The notes beneath the pieces were generated by a model. It was not told where the DNA came from. It saw nothing but the letters and a program-made list of their open reading frames with translations, and did no database searches. A stretch of 64,000 nt of DNA from Demequina mangrovi. Lineage in GTDB: Bacteria > Actinomycetota > Actinomycetes > Actinomycetales > Demequinaceae. Positions 35,363 to 44,506 of the stretch are shown here, piece after piece. Within the stretch, counting starts at the first letter, position 1. Each line of letters begins with the position of its first letter. Made by a program: the position numbers and the translations under genes. The stretch spans positions 62,001 to 126,000 of the forward strand of contig NZ_BBLU01000004.1 in the NCBI RefSeq assembly GCF_000759715.1, in the 5' to 3' direction.

Positions 35363-36175
35363 ATGACGCTCGTCTTGGGCATCCTCAACGTCACCCCCGA
35401 CAGCTTCAGCGACGGCGGACGCTTCGCCGAGATCGACGCCGCGATCGCGCAGGGCGTGCTGCTCGCGCGCGACGGCGCGGACCTGGTCGACGTGGGCGGC
35501 GAGTCGACGCGGCCCGGCGCCGCGCGGGTCGCGCCCGAGGAGGAGCAGCGGCGGGTGGTGCCGGTCGTCCGGGCGCTCACTGAGGCAGGCGTGGCCACGA
35601 GCATCGACACGATGCACGCCTCCACCGCGCGCGCCGCGGTCGAGGCCGGGGCGACGGTGGTCAACGACGTGTCGGGCGGGCTCGCGGACCCGACGATGGC
35701 GGCGACGGTCGCGGAGCTGGGCGTCGACTACGTCGCGATGCACTGGCGCGCGCACGCTACCGAGATGGACCGACGCGACACCTACGGCGACGTGGTCGCG
35801 GAGGTGGGCGCCGAGCTCGACGCGCGGGTCGAGGCGCTCGTCGCGGCGGGCGTCGCCGAGGACCGCATCGTGCTCGACCCGGGCCTGGGCTTCTCGAAGG
35901 TCACGGACTCGAACTGGCCGCTGCTCGCGAACGTCGACGCCTGGGCGCGCGGCCGGCGTGTGCTCATCGGCGCGTCCCGCAAGCGCTTCCTCGGCGCCGC
36001 GATCGCGCGGTCCGGCGTCGACGCCGCCGACCCCGGCGCGCGCGAGCACGCCACCACCGCAGTCACCGCCCTCGCCGCCGCGGCGGGCGCGTGGGGGGTG
36101 CGCGTGCACGATGCGCATGCGGCCGCCGACGCCGTCCGGGTCGTGTCGGCTTGGGAAAACGCGCGACGACCGTAA
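35363..36175 (+). CDS. folP: Dihydropteroate synthase
   Basis: 270 residues, TIM barrel. LGILNVTPDSFSDGGRF at the N-terminus and DVGGESTRPGA bind the pterin. LIGASRKRFLG near the C-terminus is the conserved SRK loop. It joins hydroxymethyl-dihydropterin diphosphate to p-aminobenzoate and is the sulfonamide target. Start ATG 35363 has GGAGGAGG upstream. Confidence 0.96.
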   Translation: MTLVLGILNVTPDSFSDGGRFAEIDAAIAQGVLLARDGADLVDVGGESTRPGAARVAPEEEQRRVVPVVRALTEAGVATSIDTMHASTARAAVEAGATVVNDVSGGLADPTMAATVAELGVDYVAMHWRAHATEMDRRDTYGDVVAEVGAELDARVEALVAAGVAEDRIVLDPGLGFSKVTDSNWPLLANVDAWARGRRVLIGASRKRFLGAAIARSGVDAADPGAREHATTAVTALAAAAGAWGVRVHDAHAAADAVRVVSAWENARRP

Positions 36176-36186
36176 GGATGGAGAGC

Positions 36187-37221
36187 ATGACGACTCCGAC
36201 GATCACCCCCTACCTCAAGGACGGGATCGAGCTCGATCAGATCATCGTCCAGGGCATTCGTGTCACGGGCTTCCACGGCGTGTACGCGCGCGAGAAGGAG
36301 TCGGGGCAGCTGTTCCTCGCCGACGTGGTGGCGCATGTGTCCACCCGTACGGCAGCCGACCGCGACGAGCTCGGCAGGACCGTCAACTACTCCGACATCG
36401 CGGACCGCGCCGCGGAGGTGCTCGGCGGCGATCCGGCCGACCTGCTCGAGACCGTGGCCGAGCACATCGCGCGCGCGATCCTCGAGATGCCCGGCGTGCA
36501 GGCGGTCGACGTCATCGTCCACAAGCCGCAGGCGCCGCTCCACGTCGAGTTCCGCGACGTCATGGTGAAGATCCGCCGCGACCTCCGCTCGGGGACGCTG
36601 TGGGCGGACAAGCGCATCGGCTCCTCGGCGGGTGGTTTCGCCGACCCGCTGGCTCCGGCGCCGCGCAGCACCGACCCGGGCGACGCGCAGCCGCTGCAGC
36701 CGGTCACGGCGTACCTGGGTCTCGGCGGGAACATCGGCGACGTCGAGGCATCGTTCCGCGAGGCGCTGTGGGAGCTGCACCGGATCCCGGGGATCGAGGT
36801 GACCGGCGCATCGTCGCTGTTCCGCACGCGGCCCGTCGGCGGGACCGAGCAGGCCGACTTCCTCAACGCGGTGGTCCAGCTCGAGACCGCGCTCGCGCCG
36901 CGCGCGCTCCTGGCCGCGTGCCAGGGGATCGAGGTGCTGCACGGACGCGAGCGGCTCATCCCGAACGGCCCGCGCACGCTCGACGTCGACCTTCTCGCCT
37001 TCGGCGATCTCGAGCTCGAGTCCGAGGACCTCGAGGTGCCGCACCCGCGGGCGGCCGAGCGCGCGTTCGTGCTCCAGCCGTGGGCGACGCTCGCCCCGGA
37101 CTTCGTGCTCCCGGGCTTCGGCCGCATCGGCGATCTCGCGGCGGCCGTCGGATCCGACGGCGTCGAGCTGGTCGAGGAGCGCTGGCCCGCGCTGCAGAGG
37201 AAGGCGTCCTCGCAGGAGTGA
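36187..37221 (+). CDS. folBK: FolB-FolK fusion: dihydroneopterin aldolase / HPPK
   Basis: 344 residues. The FolB part (about 1-130) has IRVTGFHGVYAREKESGQLF, DYSDIA-like VNYSDIADRA and HKPQAPLHVEF. The FolK part (about 172-330) has YLGLGGNIGDVEASF, RTRPVGGTEQADFLNAV, GPRTLDVDLLAFG and VPHPRAAERAFVL. The single protein thus performs aldol cleavage and pyrophosphorylation of the pterin. ATG 36187 is preferred (GGAGAG before it) over ATG 36178. A ~40-residue Pro/Ala linker joins the domains. Such fusions are known in actinobacteria. Confidence 0.94.
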   Translation: MTTPTITPYLKDGIELDQIIVQGIRVTGFHGVYAREKESGQLFLADVVAHVSTRTAADRDELGRTVNYSDIADRAAEVLGGDPADLLETVAEHIARAILEMPGVQAVDVIVHKPQAPLHVEFRDVMVKIRRDLRSGTLWADKRIGSSAGGFADPLAPAPRSTDPGDAQPLQPVTAYLGLGGNIGDVEASFREALWELHRIPGIEVTGASSLFRTRPVGGTEQADFLNAVVQLETALAPRALLAACQGIEVLHGRERLIPNGPRTLDVDLLAFGDLELESEDLEVPHPRAAERAFVLQPWATLAPDFVLPGFGRIGDLAAAVGSDGVELVEERWPALQRKASSQE

Positions 37222-37255
37222 GCGCGATGAGCACCGGAGCGGGACGGGAGGCCCT

Positions 37256-37726
37256 GTGACCCCGCTGAGCCGCGCCCGGCTGCTGCTGCTCGCGGTGGTG
37301 ATGGGCGTGGTCGCCTGGGCGGTCGCCCGGATGGCCGTGACGTCGGGATCGTCTCCGCTGTCCGTGCCGTGGACCGTGCTGGCGGTGGCGGCGGTGGTCG
37401 GCGTCGCTGTGCTGTGGCTCGGCTGGACCGTGCGCCAGTACCGCAAGGGCCGCAACCCCGCGCTCAGCGGCCTGCGCGCGGCACGCACCGCCGTGTTCGC
37501 GCAGGCGTGCTCCTACACCGGGGCGATCATCGCGGGCGCCTTCGCCGGCTACGGGCTCGCGATCGCGCTCGAGTGGTCGCACGCGCCTCGTCGCGAGGTC
37601 GCGATCTCGGCCTTCATCGCGGCGCTCGGCGGGCTCGTCCTCACGGTCGCCGGGCTCGTCGCGGAGCACTGGTGCAAGGACGGCGGCGACCAGGACGAGA
37701 ACAAGGGAGGTTCGGCGACAGCCTAG
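37256..37726 (+). CDS. DUF3180 membrane protein
   Basis: 156 residues, four predicted membrane spans (LLLLAVVMGVVAWAVARM, VLAVAAVVGVAVLWLGW, then two more). RTAVFAQACSYTGAIIAGAFAGY is the conserved central block of this actinobacterial family, which usually follows folK. Function unknown. Its TAG stop shares the CTAG tetranucleotide with the stop of the convergent acyltransferase gene, leaving no intergenic space. Confidence 0.85.
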   Translation: MTPLSRARLLLLAVVMGVVAWAVARMAVTSGSSPLSVPWTVLAVAAVVGVAVLWLGWTVRQYRKGRNPALSGLRAARTAVFAQACSYTGAIIAGAFAGYGLAIALEWSHAPRREVAISAFIAALGGLVLTVAGLVAEHWCKDGGDQDENKGGSATA

Positions 37727-39795
37727 CGCGACGAGCTCGCGTGCACGTGCTGTCCCTTGGAGCTCTCTGCGTCGAGCACGTCCAGCAGCTCGCCTCCGAG
37801 GACGGCGGCGAGCTGCTCGGCGAAGGTCGCGGTGATGTGGTGCTCGTCGCGGTACACGAGCGTGCTGCCAAGGATCGGTGGACAGCTGTCGCCGGAGCAG
37901 ATGTGGTCGGTCAGGTCGACGTATGTCGCGCCGGCCAACGTGGCCGTGCGTGCCTCCGCGGTCTGCAGGTCAGGGTCGATCGCCGCTTCTCGTGGCGTGG
38001 AGCAGGCGAGCGCCTCGTCTAGGTTGGCGGCCAGGCACAGCACCGGGTCGCGGTCGAGGGAGGGCGTATCGGCGAGCACGACGGCATGGGCCTCCACACG
38101 GGCCAAAGTGCGCCCGAGCGCAGCCGTCCACGTGGCGTGGCGGTCCTTCGGCTCAGGCGCGAGTGGCGCCAGCACGTGGCTCGAGATCACGACGAGTTCG
38201 AGGGACTGCGCGTTCAGTTCGGCGATGGCGCCGTCGCGCCATAGTGTGCACTCCTGGTAGGTCCGGCCGTCGCGGGCGAAGTCGGCCGAGACTGCCGGGC
38301 ACGCGTCCTTGGTGAGGGTCTGCACGGCGTAGCCGTTGGCCTCCGCGAAGGTTGTCAGTGCCGGATACCACTGTGCGGCGTGCGAATCGCCGAACAACGC
38401 GATCCGGGGCGCGGTCGCCGAGCCGAACAGGCAGCCCGTGCTCTCGACGGTGGCGAAGTCGTTGTTGCAGCCGTTCTCATAGAGTTCGGGAAGGTCACCT
38501 GTCGCGCTCCATAGGTCCGGCGCGAGGTCGCTCGGCACGTATGACGACGGGTACCCGTGCGGCACGACGGACGAGTCACGGCCCGCGAGTGGCGTGTCCT
38601 TTGTCGCTTCGTAGGCGAGGGTTGCGCTCGCAACTGCAGCGAAGGATGCTCCGACCGCTGCTGCGAGCGTGCGCCACGCAGGGGCGTCCGCGAGGACCGA
38701 CGCGTTCCTCGCGGGCTTCTCGATGTATCGAAAGAGCAGCCACGCGAGCGGTACGCACAGAAGAGCGATGCCGACCTTCGTCGTGGTCGAGACTGCGGTA
38801 CCGAAGCCGAAGGCCGCCTGCGGCACCATGAGTGCCGGCCAATGCACCAGGTAGAGCGCGTACGAGATGGTGCCGAGGAAGGTGAGCGGGCGTACCGACA
38901 GCACGATGCTGGCGCCGGAGGGTGCGTCACGGGAGCCCGCGAGGATGACGGCGGCTGTCGCGAGGACAGCCGGTAGTGCACCCGTCCCCGGCGGCATCGT
39001 CGCCGGGGGGTACAGGGTCAGGGTGAGGAGGATGCAGGCGAGACCTGACCAGCTCACCACAGACGCGGTCGTGCGGCCGAGCGGAGCGCGATGCCGCGCA
39101 GCAGCGAACGCGACGAGCCCCCCGATACCGAGCTCCCACGCCCGTGTCGGCAGCATGAAGAACGCCATCGGCTGGTTCCACACGGTTCCCACCACGCCGG
39201 CCGCGAATGAACCGGCGACGAGAAAAGCCACCACGATGAACAGGGCTCGACGCGTCCGAGCGAACGCCCATCCCAGAGCGAGGGCTATGGGCCACAGCAG
39301 GTAGAACTGCTCCTCGACGCCGAGCGACCAGTAGTGCTGGAACAGCGATGGGTTCGTGCCGGAGAGGTAGTCGGTCCGTTCCATGGCGAAGTAGATGTTC
39401 GGGACATAGAACGCTGTTGCGAGGGCTCCGCGCCATACCTCGTGCATCAGCAGCGGCGGGTACCAGAGCATTGCTGCGCCGATCGACAGGAGCAGCACCG
39501 TGAACGAAGCAGGAAGGATGCGGCGCGCGCGGCGCGCGTAGAACTCGGCATATCCGACGCGCCCCGTAGTCTCGAGACGCTTCAGGAGGTGGCCCGTGAT
39601 GAGGAAGCCGCTGATGACGAAGAACACATCGACACCGAGGTATCCGCGCTGCAGGAAAGGGACGCCGGCGTGGTAGAGCACTACCGCGGCAACGGCGATG
39701 GCTCGAAGGCCCTGGATATCGAGGCGGAAGCGGGAAGCGTTCGTCGGGGGCGCCGCGCGTCGCGCGGGCATCGTGGTCGAGGTCAGCGCGGCCAT
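37723..39795 (-). CDS. Acyltransferase-3 / SGNH fusion (OafA-like), second copy
   Basis: 690 residues. FRLDIQGLRAIAVAAVVLYH, GVDVFFVISGFLITGHLL, EFYARRARRILPAS and QHYWSLGVEEQFYLLWPI define the membrane acyltransferase domain. LFGDSHAAQWYP and DEHHITATFAEQ are the nucleophile and Asp/His blocks of the extracellular SGNH domain. It is a paralog of the gene at 23972-26056. The expected role is O-acetylation of a surface glycan. ATG 39795 is preceded by GGGGGAGAG and TAGCCT (minus strand, 39834-39839). It is inserted between the folate operon and the PH-domain genes, and its codon use is less GC-biased than theirs. Confidence 0.88.
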   Translation of the reverse strand: MAALTSTTMPARRAAPPTNASRFRLDIQGLRAIAVAAVVLYHAGVPFLQRGYLGVDVFFVISGFLITGHLLKRLETTGRVGYAEFYARRARRILPASFTVLLLSIGAAMLWYPPLLMHEVWRGALATAFYVPNIYFAMERTDYLSGTNPSLFQHYWSLGVEEQFYLLWPIALALGWAFARTRRALFIVVAFLVAGSFAAGVVGTVWNQPMAFFMLPTRAWELGIGGLVAFAAARHRAPLGRTTASVVSWSGLACILLTLTLYPPATMPPGTGALPAVLATAAVILAGSRDAPSGASIVLSVRPLTFLGTISYALYLVHWPALMVPQAAFGFGTAVSTTTKVGIALLCVPLAWLLFRYIEKPARNASVLADAPAWRTLAAAVGASFAAVASATLAYEATKDTPLAGRDSSVVPHGYPSSYVPSDLAPDLWSATGDLPELYENGCNNDFATVESTGCLFGSATAPRIALFGDSHAAQWYPALTTFAEANGYAVQTLTKDACPAVSADFARDGRTYQECTLWRDGAIAELNAQSLELVVISSHVLAPLAPEPKDRHATWTAALGRTLARVEAHAVVLADTPSLDRDPVLCLAANLDEALACSTPREAAIDPDLQTAEARTATLAGATYVDLTDHICSGDSCPPILGSTLVYRDEHHITATFAEQLAAVLGGELLDVLDAESSKGQHVHASSSR

Positions 39796-39833
39796 GAACT
39801 CTCCCCCTGGGTTCGCCCTGCAACGGCATGCTC

Positions 39834-39839
39834 AGGCTA
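39834..39839 (-). promoter_or_regulatory. -10 box of the second acyltransferase-SGNH gene
   Basis: TAGCCT on the minus strand within GGTTAGCCT, the same nine bases that form the -10 region of the homologous gene at 23972. Confidence 0.45.
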
Positions 39840-39990
39840 ACCGGGCGTTTGTGCCGGCACCAGGGATTCTGGCGATATGCGCACGAATCATGTGATTTCG
39901 GGCGGAGAGGCTTGCCGGGTGGCTGCGGTGCGTCGACGGACCAACGGCTGCACGGCGGCTTCGGCGCGCGGCCCCTGGCAGACTGGAGCC

Positions 39991-40473
39991 ATGTCCTGGT
40001 ACGAGAGCGCGGCAGCTCCCTGGAACCCTGTCTCCCGCAAGCTCATCACGGCGCGGATCGTCCCGCTGAGCATCACGCTCGGGCTCGTCGCCCTGGGAGG
40101 CACGGTCGCGGCGCTCCTCGCGGATGAGCCGTGGCTCCTCGCGGTGACCGTCGGCGCCCTCGTGCTCGCCGCGTGGGGATCGTGGGTCATCGTCCGCCAG
40201 GTCTCGGCGCACGCCTGGGCCGAGGGCGAGGAGGACCTGCTGGTCCGCAAGGGGCGCATGTTCCGCTCGGTCACCGTGGTGCCCTACGGACGCATGCAGT
40301 TCGTCGACGTCAAGGCCGGGCCGCTCGACCGCTACCTCGGCATCGCGACGGTCCAGCTCCACACCGCGTCGCCGGGCACGGACGCCTCGATCGCGGGCGT
40401 CCCCGCGGAGGAGGCCGCGCGCCTGCGCGACCGTCTCACCACCCGCGGCGAGGCGCGGCTGGCGGGCCTGTGA
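39991..40473 (+). CDS. PH-domain membrane protein (bPH2 type), short
   Basis: 160 residues. Two membrane spans (residues about 27-70) are followed by one bacterial PH-like domain: LLVRKGRMFRSVTVVPYGRMQFVDV and LDRYLGIATVQLHTASPGTDA. ATG 39991 lies six bases after a weak -10-like CAGACT, with no ribosome site. Paired bPH2 genes of this kind occur together in actinobacteria and Firmicutes (YdbS/YdbT-like). Function is not firmly known; a membrane-stress or secretion-linked role is reported for the Bacillus pair. Overlaps the next gene by GTGA. Confidence 0.85.
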   Translation: MSWYESAAAPWNPVSRKLITARIVPLSITLGLVALGGTVAALLADEPWLLAVTVGALVLAAWGSWVIVRQVSAHAWAEGEEDLLVRKGRMFRSVTVVPYGRMQFVDVKAGPLDRYLGIATVQLHTASPGTDASIAGVPAEEAARLRDRLTTRGEARLAGL

Positions 40474-42077
40474 CGGCCGAAGGCCCGCTCTACCGGGCCC
40501 CTCGCGAGTGGACGCACCTCCACCCGGTCTCGCCGTTCCTCGGCGGCTGGGCGATCCTGGGCCTGCTGCTCGCGTACTGGATCCATCAGTTCCTGCCGTC
40601 CTGGGTCGACGGCGGCGACGACACGTTCGCCTTCTTCGACCGCTTCCCGCTCATCGGCCTCATCGTGGCGGCGACGCTGGGCTTCGCCCTCACCATGGCG
40701 GTCTCGGTGTGGCAGTGGCGCCGCACGCAGTTCCGCATCGGCGACGACGCTGTCTACCTCCGTCAGGGCATCGTCACGCAGCAGCAGCGCCAGGCCAGGC
40801 TCGACCGGCTCCAGGCCGTCGACGTGGTCCAGCCGCTGCTCGCCCGCATCTTCGGGTTCGCGGCGATCACCGTCCAGGTGGCCGGCGGCCAGAAGTCCGG
40901 CATCGAGCTCAAGTTCCTCCGGCTCGGCGACGCGGAGGCGCTGCGCAACGAGATCCTCGCGCTCGCGGCCGGGGTCAAGGCCGGGGGCGATGCGCCTGAG
41001 GCCGACGCCATGGCCGGTGACGCGGCCGCATCGTCCGGCGGCATCCGCGCCCATCTCGCGGAGCGCGCCGAGGCGCTCGCGAACCCCGAGGCGCTGCTGA
41101 CGGGACGCGAGAACGTCCGCACCGCGGTCGCCGCGGCCGAGGAGCGCGAGGTCTACTCCGTGCCCCTCGGTCGGCTGCTGGGCTCGATCGCGCTGTCGGG
41201 GCCCACGATCTTCCTGCTGACGCTGCCGTTCGCCGGGCTCATCGGCTTCGTGTTCTTCCAGCTCGACGTGGTCGCCGCCGTCGCCGCGATCCTCGGCACG
41301 TCCCTGATCGCGATCGTCACGGCCCTCGCGGGGCTGCTCGGGTACTTCTGGACGAGGCTCAACGGAGGCTTCGGCTTCACCGCGGGCATCTCCGTGGACG
41401 GGCTGCGCCTGCGTCACGGCCTCACCGAGACCCGCCGGCAGACCGTGCCGCCGGGCCGCGTCGCCGCGATCCGCCTCTACCAGCCCTTCCTGTGGCGCTC
41501 GCGCGACTGGTGGCGCATCACCATCAACGTCGCCGGCTACGGCGAGGACCAGGAGTCCGTGTCGGTGCTCCACCCCGTGGCGACCCGCGAGGAGGCGCTC
41601 CGCGCGGTGTGGCTGGTGCTGCCCGACCTCGGCGACCCCGACCCGCACGGCACGCTCGGCTACGCGCTGCACGGCACCGGCGACGAGGGAGGCTTCACCA
41701 CGAGCCCCGAGTCCGCCCGCCGCGTCGACCCGCTGCAGTGGCGCTTCCGCGGGGTGCGCGCCACCGACCGGGCGCTGCTCATCCGCCGCGGGCGCTGGGA
41801 GCGCGAGCTCTTCGTCGTCCCGCACGAGCGCACGCAGTCGCTCGGTCTCACCCAGGGCCCGGTGCGCCGCGCGCTCGGGCTCGCGAACGTCGAGGTCCAC
41901 TCGACCCAGGGCCCGGTGCGCCCGATCGCGGCGCACCTCGCGGTGGACGATGCGGTGGCGCTGCTCGACGCGCAGGCCGCGCGTGCGCGTGAGGGCCGCC
42001 GGAGGCAGACACCGGAGCAGTGGATGAGCGCGGTCGGCCTGAGCGGTGCGCCGACGGAGGGAGACGTTCATGGATGA
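40470..42077 (+). CDS. PH-domain membrane protein (bPH2 type), long, with repeated PH domains
   Basis: 535 residues. Spans near the N-terminus are followed by a PH-like block (VYLRQGIVTQQQRQARLDRLQAVDV region), a central pair of spans (about residues 240-300), then two more PH-like blocks: LRHGLTETRRQTVPPGRVAAI and LIRRGRWERELFVVPHERTQS. This is the YdbT-like partner of the upstream gene, with which it overlaps by four bases. GLANVEVHSTQGPV is the repeated strand motif of these domains. The molecular role is unknown. Confidence 0.85.
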   Translation: MTAEGPLYRAPREWTHLHPVSPFLGGWAILGLLLAYWIHQFLPSWVDGGDDTFAFFDRFPLIGLIVAATLGFALTMAVSVWQWRRTQFRIGDDAVYLRQGIVTQQQRQARLDRLQAVDVVQPLLARIFGFAAITVQVAGGQKSGIELKFLRLGDAEALRNEILALAAGVKAGGDAPEADAMAGDAAASSGGIRAHLAERAEALANPEALLTGRENVRTAVAAAEEREVYSVPLGRLLGSIALSGPTIFLLTLPFAGLIGFVFFQLDVVAAVAAILGTSLIAIVTALAGLLGYFWTRLNGGFGFTAGISVDGLRLRHGLTETRRQTVPPGRVAAIRLYQPFLWRSRDWWRITINVAGYGEDQESVSVLHPVATREEALRAVWLVLPDLGDPDPHGTLGYALHGTGDEGGFTTSPESARRVDPLQWRFRGVRATDRALLIRRGRWERELFVVPHERTQSLGLTQGPVRRALGLANVEVHSTQGPVRPIAAHLAVDDAVALLDAQAARAREGRRRQTPEQWMSAVGLSGAPTEGDVHG

Positions 42078-42999
42078 CGTCCGCGGGCACGCGGTGAACG
42101 GGAACACGCGGCGGCCGGGACGGCTGCGCATCGGCGTGGTCGGCGCGGGACGCGTCGGCGCGGTCCTCGCGGCGGCGCTGCGCGAGGCCGGTCACGAGAT
42201 CGTCGCCGCGTCCGGGGTGTCCGACGCGACCCTCGCCCGCATCGACGCGCTCCTGCCTGGGGTGCCCGTCGCGGACCCCGACGAGGTGGTGCGCGCCGCG
42301 GAGCTGGTGCTGCTCACCGTGCCCGACGACGCGATCGGCCCGGTGGCCGCCGGGCTCGCGAAGGTCGAGGCGTGGAGGCCCGGCCAGCTGGTGGTGCACA
42401 CCTCCGGCCGCCACGGCATCGACGTGCTGGCGCAGTCCGGCGCCGCGGGCATCGTGCCCCTCGCGATCCACCCCGCGATGACCTTCACCGGCACCTCGAT
42501 GGACCGGGCGCGCCTCATCGACGCGGTGTTCGCGGTGACAGCCCCGCCCGGGATGCTGCCCATCGCGCAGGCGCTCGTGGTCGAGATGGGCGGCGAGCCC
42601 GTGGTGATCGAGGAGTGGGACCGGCCGCTCTATCACGCGGCCCTGGTGCACGGCGCGAACCACGTGGTGACCGCCGTCGCGCAGGCGAGCGGCGTGCTGT
42701 CGCGCATCGGGATCGAGGAGCCCGCGCGCGTGCTCGGCCCCCTCATCCACGCCTCGGTCGACGGGGCGCTGCGCGACGCGCCGGGCGCCGTGTCCACCCT
42801 CACCGGACCGGTGGTGCGCGGCGACGCGGGCACCGTGGCGGCGCACCTGCGGGCGCTCGAGGGGCAGCCGGAGGCGCTTTTCGCGTATCGTTCCATGGCG
42901 CGCGCGACGGCCGACCTCGCGCTCAGCGGCGGCCGGATCGGCCCCGCCCAGTACGCGGACCTCATCGCGACGCTCGGCACCGAAGGGATGGGAGACTGA
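42070..42999 (+). CDS. DUF2520 / Rossmann-like NAD(P)-binding protein
   Basis: 309 residues. RLRIGVVGAGRVGAVLAAALREA is a Rossmann GxGxxG loop. The middle LVVHTSGRHGIDVL and IHPAMTFTGT and the all-helical C-terminal half resemble DUF2520 and ketopantoate reductase-like folds. It sits directly before panC (TGATG overlap), its usual place in actinobacteria. A role linked to pantothenate synthesis, possibly ketopantoate reduction, has been suggested by position only. ATG 42070 follows GGAGGGAG; a longer version from 42046 is unlikely. Confidence 0.82.
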   Translation: MDDVRGHAVNGNTRRPGRLRIGVVGAGRVGAVLAAALREAGHEIVAASGVSDATLARIDALLPGVPVADPDEVVRAAELVLLTVPDDAIGPVAAGLAKVEAWRPGQLVVHTSGRHGIDVLAQSGAAGIVPLAIHPAMTFTGTSMDRARLIDAVFAVTAPPGMLPIAQALVVEMGGEPVVIEEWDRPLYHAALVHGANHVVTAVAQASGVLSRIGIEEPARVLGPLIHASVDGALRDAPGAVSTLTGPVVRGDAGTVAAHLRALEGQPEALFAYRSMARATADLALSGGRIGPAQYADLIATLGTEGMGD

Positions 43000-43871
43000 T
43001 GCGCATCGTCCACACCGCGAGCGAGCTGCGCGGCCTGGCACGCAGGCCCGCCCGCCGCGAGGGCGACCGACCCAGCAGGGCCGTGGTCATGACCATGGGC
43101 GCCCTCCACGAGGGCCACCTGGCGCTGGTCCGCGCCGCGCGCGACGAGGCGGACGAGGTGGTCGTCACCATCTTCGTCAACCCGCTCCAGTTCGACGAGG
43201 CCGACGACCTCGACCGCTACCCCCGCACGCTCGAGGCGGACTGCGCGTTGCTCGAGCCCCTCGGCGTCGACGTGGTCTTCGCCCCCGACGTCGACGAGGT
43301 CTACGCCGGCGGCGAGCCCGTGGTGACCGTCTCCGCGGGCGCGATCGGCGAGGTCTTCGAGGGTGAGCATCGTCCCGGGCACTTCGACGGCGTCCTCACC
43401 GTGGTCGCGAAGCTGCTCAACCTCACGCAGCCGGACCTCGCGTTCTTCGGGCAGAAGGACGCGCAGCAGGTGATCGCCGTGCGGACGATGGTGCGCGACC
43501 TCAACTTCCCCGTCCGGGTGGTGGCGGTCCCCACGGTGCGCGACAAGGACGGCCTCGCGCTGTCCTCGCGCAACGTGTTCCTCGCCGACGACGAGCGCGA
43601 GCGCGCGCTGGTGCTCAACGTCGCCCTGCGGGAGGCCGATGCCGCGGTCCGCGACGGTGCGGGCGTCGCCGCCGCGCTCGCGGTCGGACGCGCGGTGCTC
43701 GCGTCGCAGCCGGGCGTCGAGGTCGACTACCTCGAGTTCCAGGACCCCGTGACCGCCGACGTGGTGCCCGAGGGCTACCGTGGAGAGGCAGTGCTGGCCG
43801 TGGCCGCCCGGGTGGGCGAGACGCGGCTGATCGACAACGTGGTGACGCGCTTCGGCCCCCTCGCGGGCTGA
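42999..43871 (+). CDS. panC: Pantothenate synthetase
   Basis: 290 residues. [16 protein letters not shown] holds the HIGH-like motif, [17 protein letters not shown] and FFGQKDAQQ bind substrate, and [11 protein letters not shown] is the KMSKS-like loop. It joins beta-alanine and pantoate using ATP. It is translationally coupled to the DUF2520 gene and followed 23 bp later by panD, which makes beta-alanine. Confidence 0.96.
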   Translation: MRIVHTASELRGLARRPARREGDRPSRAVVMTMGALHEGHLALVRAARDEADEVVVTIFVNPLQFDEADDLDRYPRTLEADCALLEPLGVDVVFAPDVDEVYAGGEPVVTVSAGAIGEVFEGEHRPGHFDGVLTVVAKLLNLTQPDLAFFGQKDAQQVIAVRTMVRDLNFPVRVVAVPTVRDKDGLALSSRNVFLADDERERALVLNVALREADAAVRDGAGVAAALAVGRAVLASQPGVEVDYLEFQDPVTADVVPEGYRGEAVLAVAARVGETRLIDNVVTRFGPLAG

Positions 43872-43894
43872 CGCCGCCGCGGAAGGACAGACCC

Positions 43895-44380
43895 ATGACC
43901 TCGCTTCAGCGACCGATGATGATCTCCAAGATCCATCGCGCGACCGTGACCCAGGCGGACCTGCACTACGTGGGCTCCGTCACCATCGACGTCGACCTCA
44001 TGGAGGCGGCGGACCTGCTGCCCGGGCAGCAGGTCGACATCGTCGATGTCACCAACGGCGCTCGGCTCACCACGTACGCCATCCCCGGCGAGCGCGGCTC
44101 GGGCGTGGTGTGCATCAACGGCGCGGCCGCGCACCTCATCGCCCAGGGCGATCTGGCCATCATCATCGGCTACGGCATGCTGGCCGACGCCGAGGCCCGG
44201 ACCTTCGAGCCGCACGTGGTCTTCGTCGACGAGGCCAACAAGGTGATCGAGCTGTCCGACGAGCCCGGGCTGGTGCCCGAGAACGCCGCCGGCCTCGAGC
44301 CCTCGGGGCTGCCCGTGCACGAGTTCCACACCCAGGGCTGGGACGCCTACCCCTCCCCTGTACAGTCCCAACGGAGTTGA
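43895..44380 (+). CDS. panD: Aspartate 1-decarboxylase proenzyme
   Basis: 161 residues. The self-cleavage site is Gly27-Ser28 in YVGSVTID, which yields the pyruvoyl group. [14 protein letters not shown] precedes it and [13 protein letters not shown] contains further active-site residues. It makes beta-alanine from aspartate. The C-terminal tail of about 25 residues is longer than in E. coli PanD. ATG 43895 has GGAAGGACAG upstream; an ATG at 43916 would begin at MMISK. Confidence 0.95.
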   Translation: MTSLQRPMMISKIHRATVTQADLHYVGSVTIDVDLMEAADLLPGQQVDIVDVTNGARLTTYAIPGERGSGVVCINGAAAHLIAQGDLAIIIGYGMLADAEARTFEPHVVFVDEANKVIELSDEPGLVPENAAGLEPSGLPVHEFHTQGWDAYPSPVQSQRS

Positions 44381-44449
44381 GCGCGACACGCCGGCGAATG
44401 CGGACGATGCGGGGGTCAGGACCGGCGTGTCGCCGCGAACTCCGTCCTC
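44371..44449. terminator. Long imperfect palindrome over the panD stop
   Basis: ACGGAGTT and GCGACACGCCGG (44383-44394) are matched by CCGGCGTGTCGC (44422-44433) and AACTCCGT further right. The left arm includes the panD stop codon. It can end panD transcription or, as DNA, be a binding site before nadB. The loop contains one copy of the GGACGATGCG word. Confidence 0.5.
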
Positions 44450-44493
44450 ACTGTCGGAATCCGGCTGCGGCGCGGGTCCCGCATCGGCGCCGG

Positions 44494-44499
44494 TAGCCT
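44494..44499 (+). promoter_or_regulatory. -10 box of nadB (leaderless)
   Basis: TAGCCT ends seven bases before the nadB ATG and there is no ribosome site, so the message probably begins at the start codon. Confidence 0.5.
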
Positions 44500-44506
44500 G
44501 ACCGTC

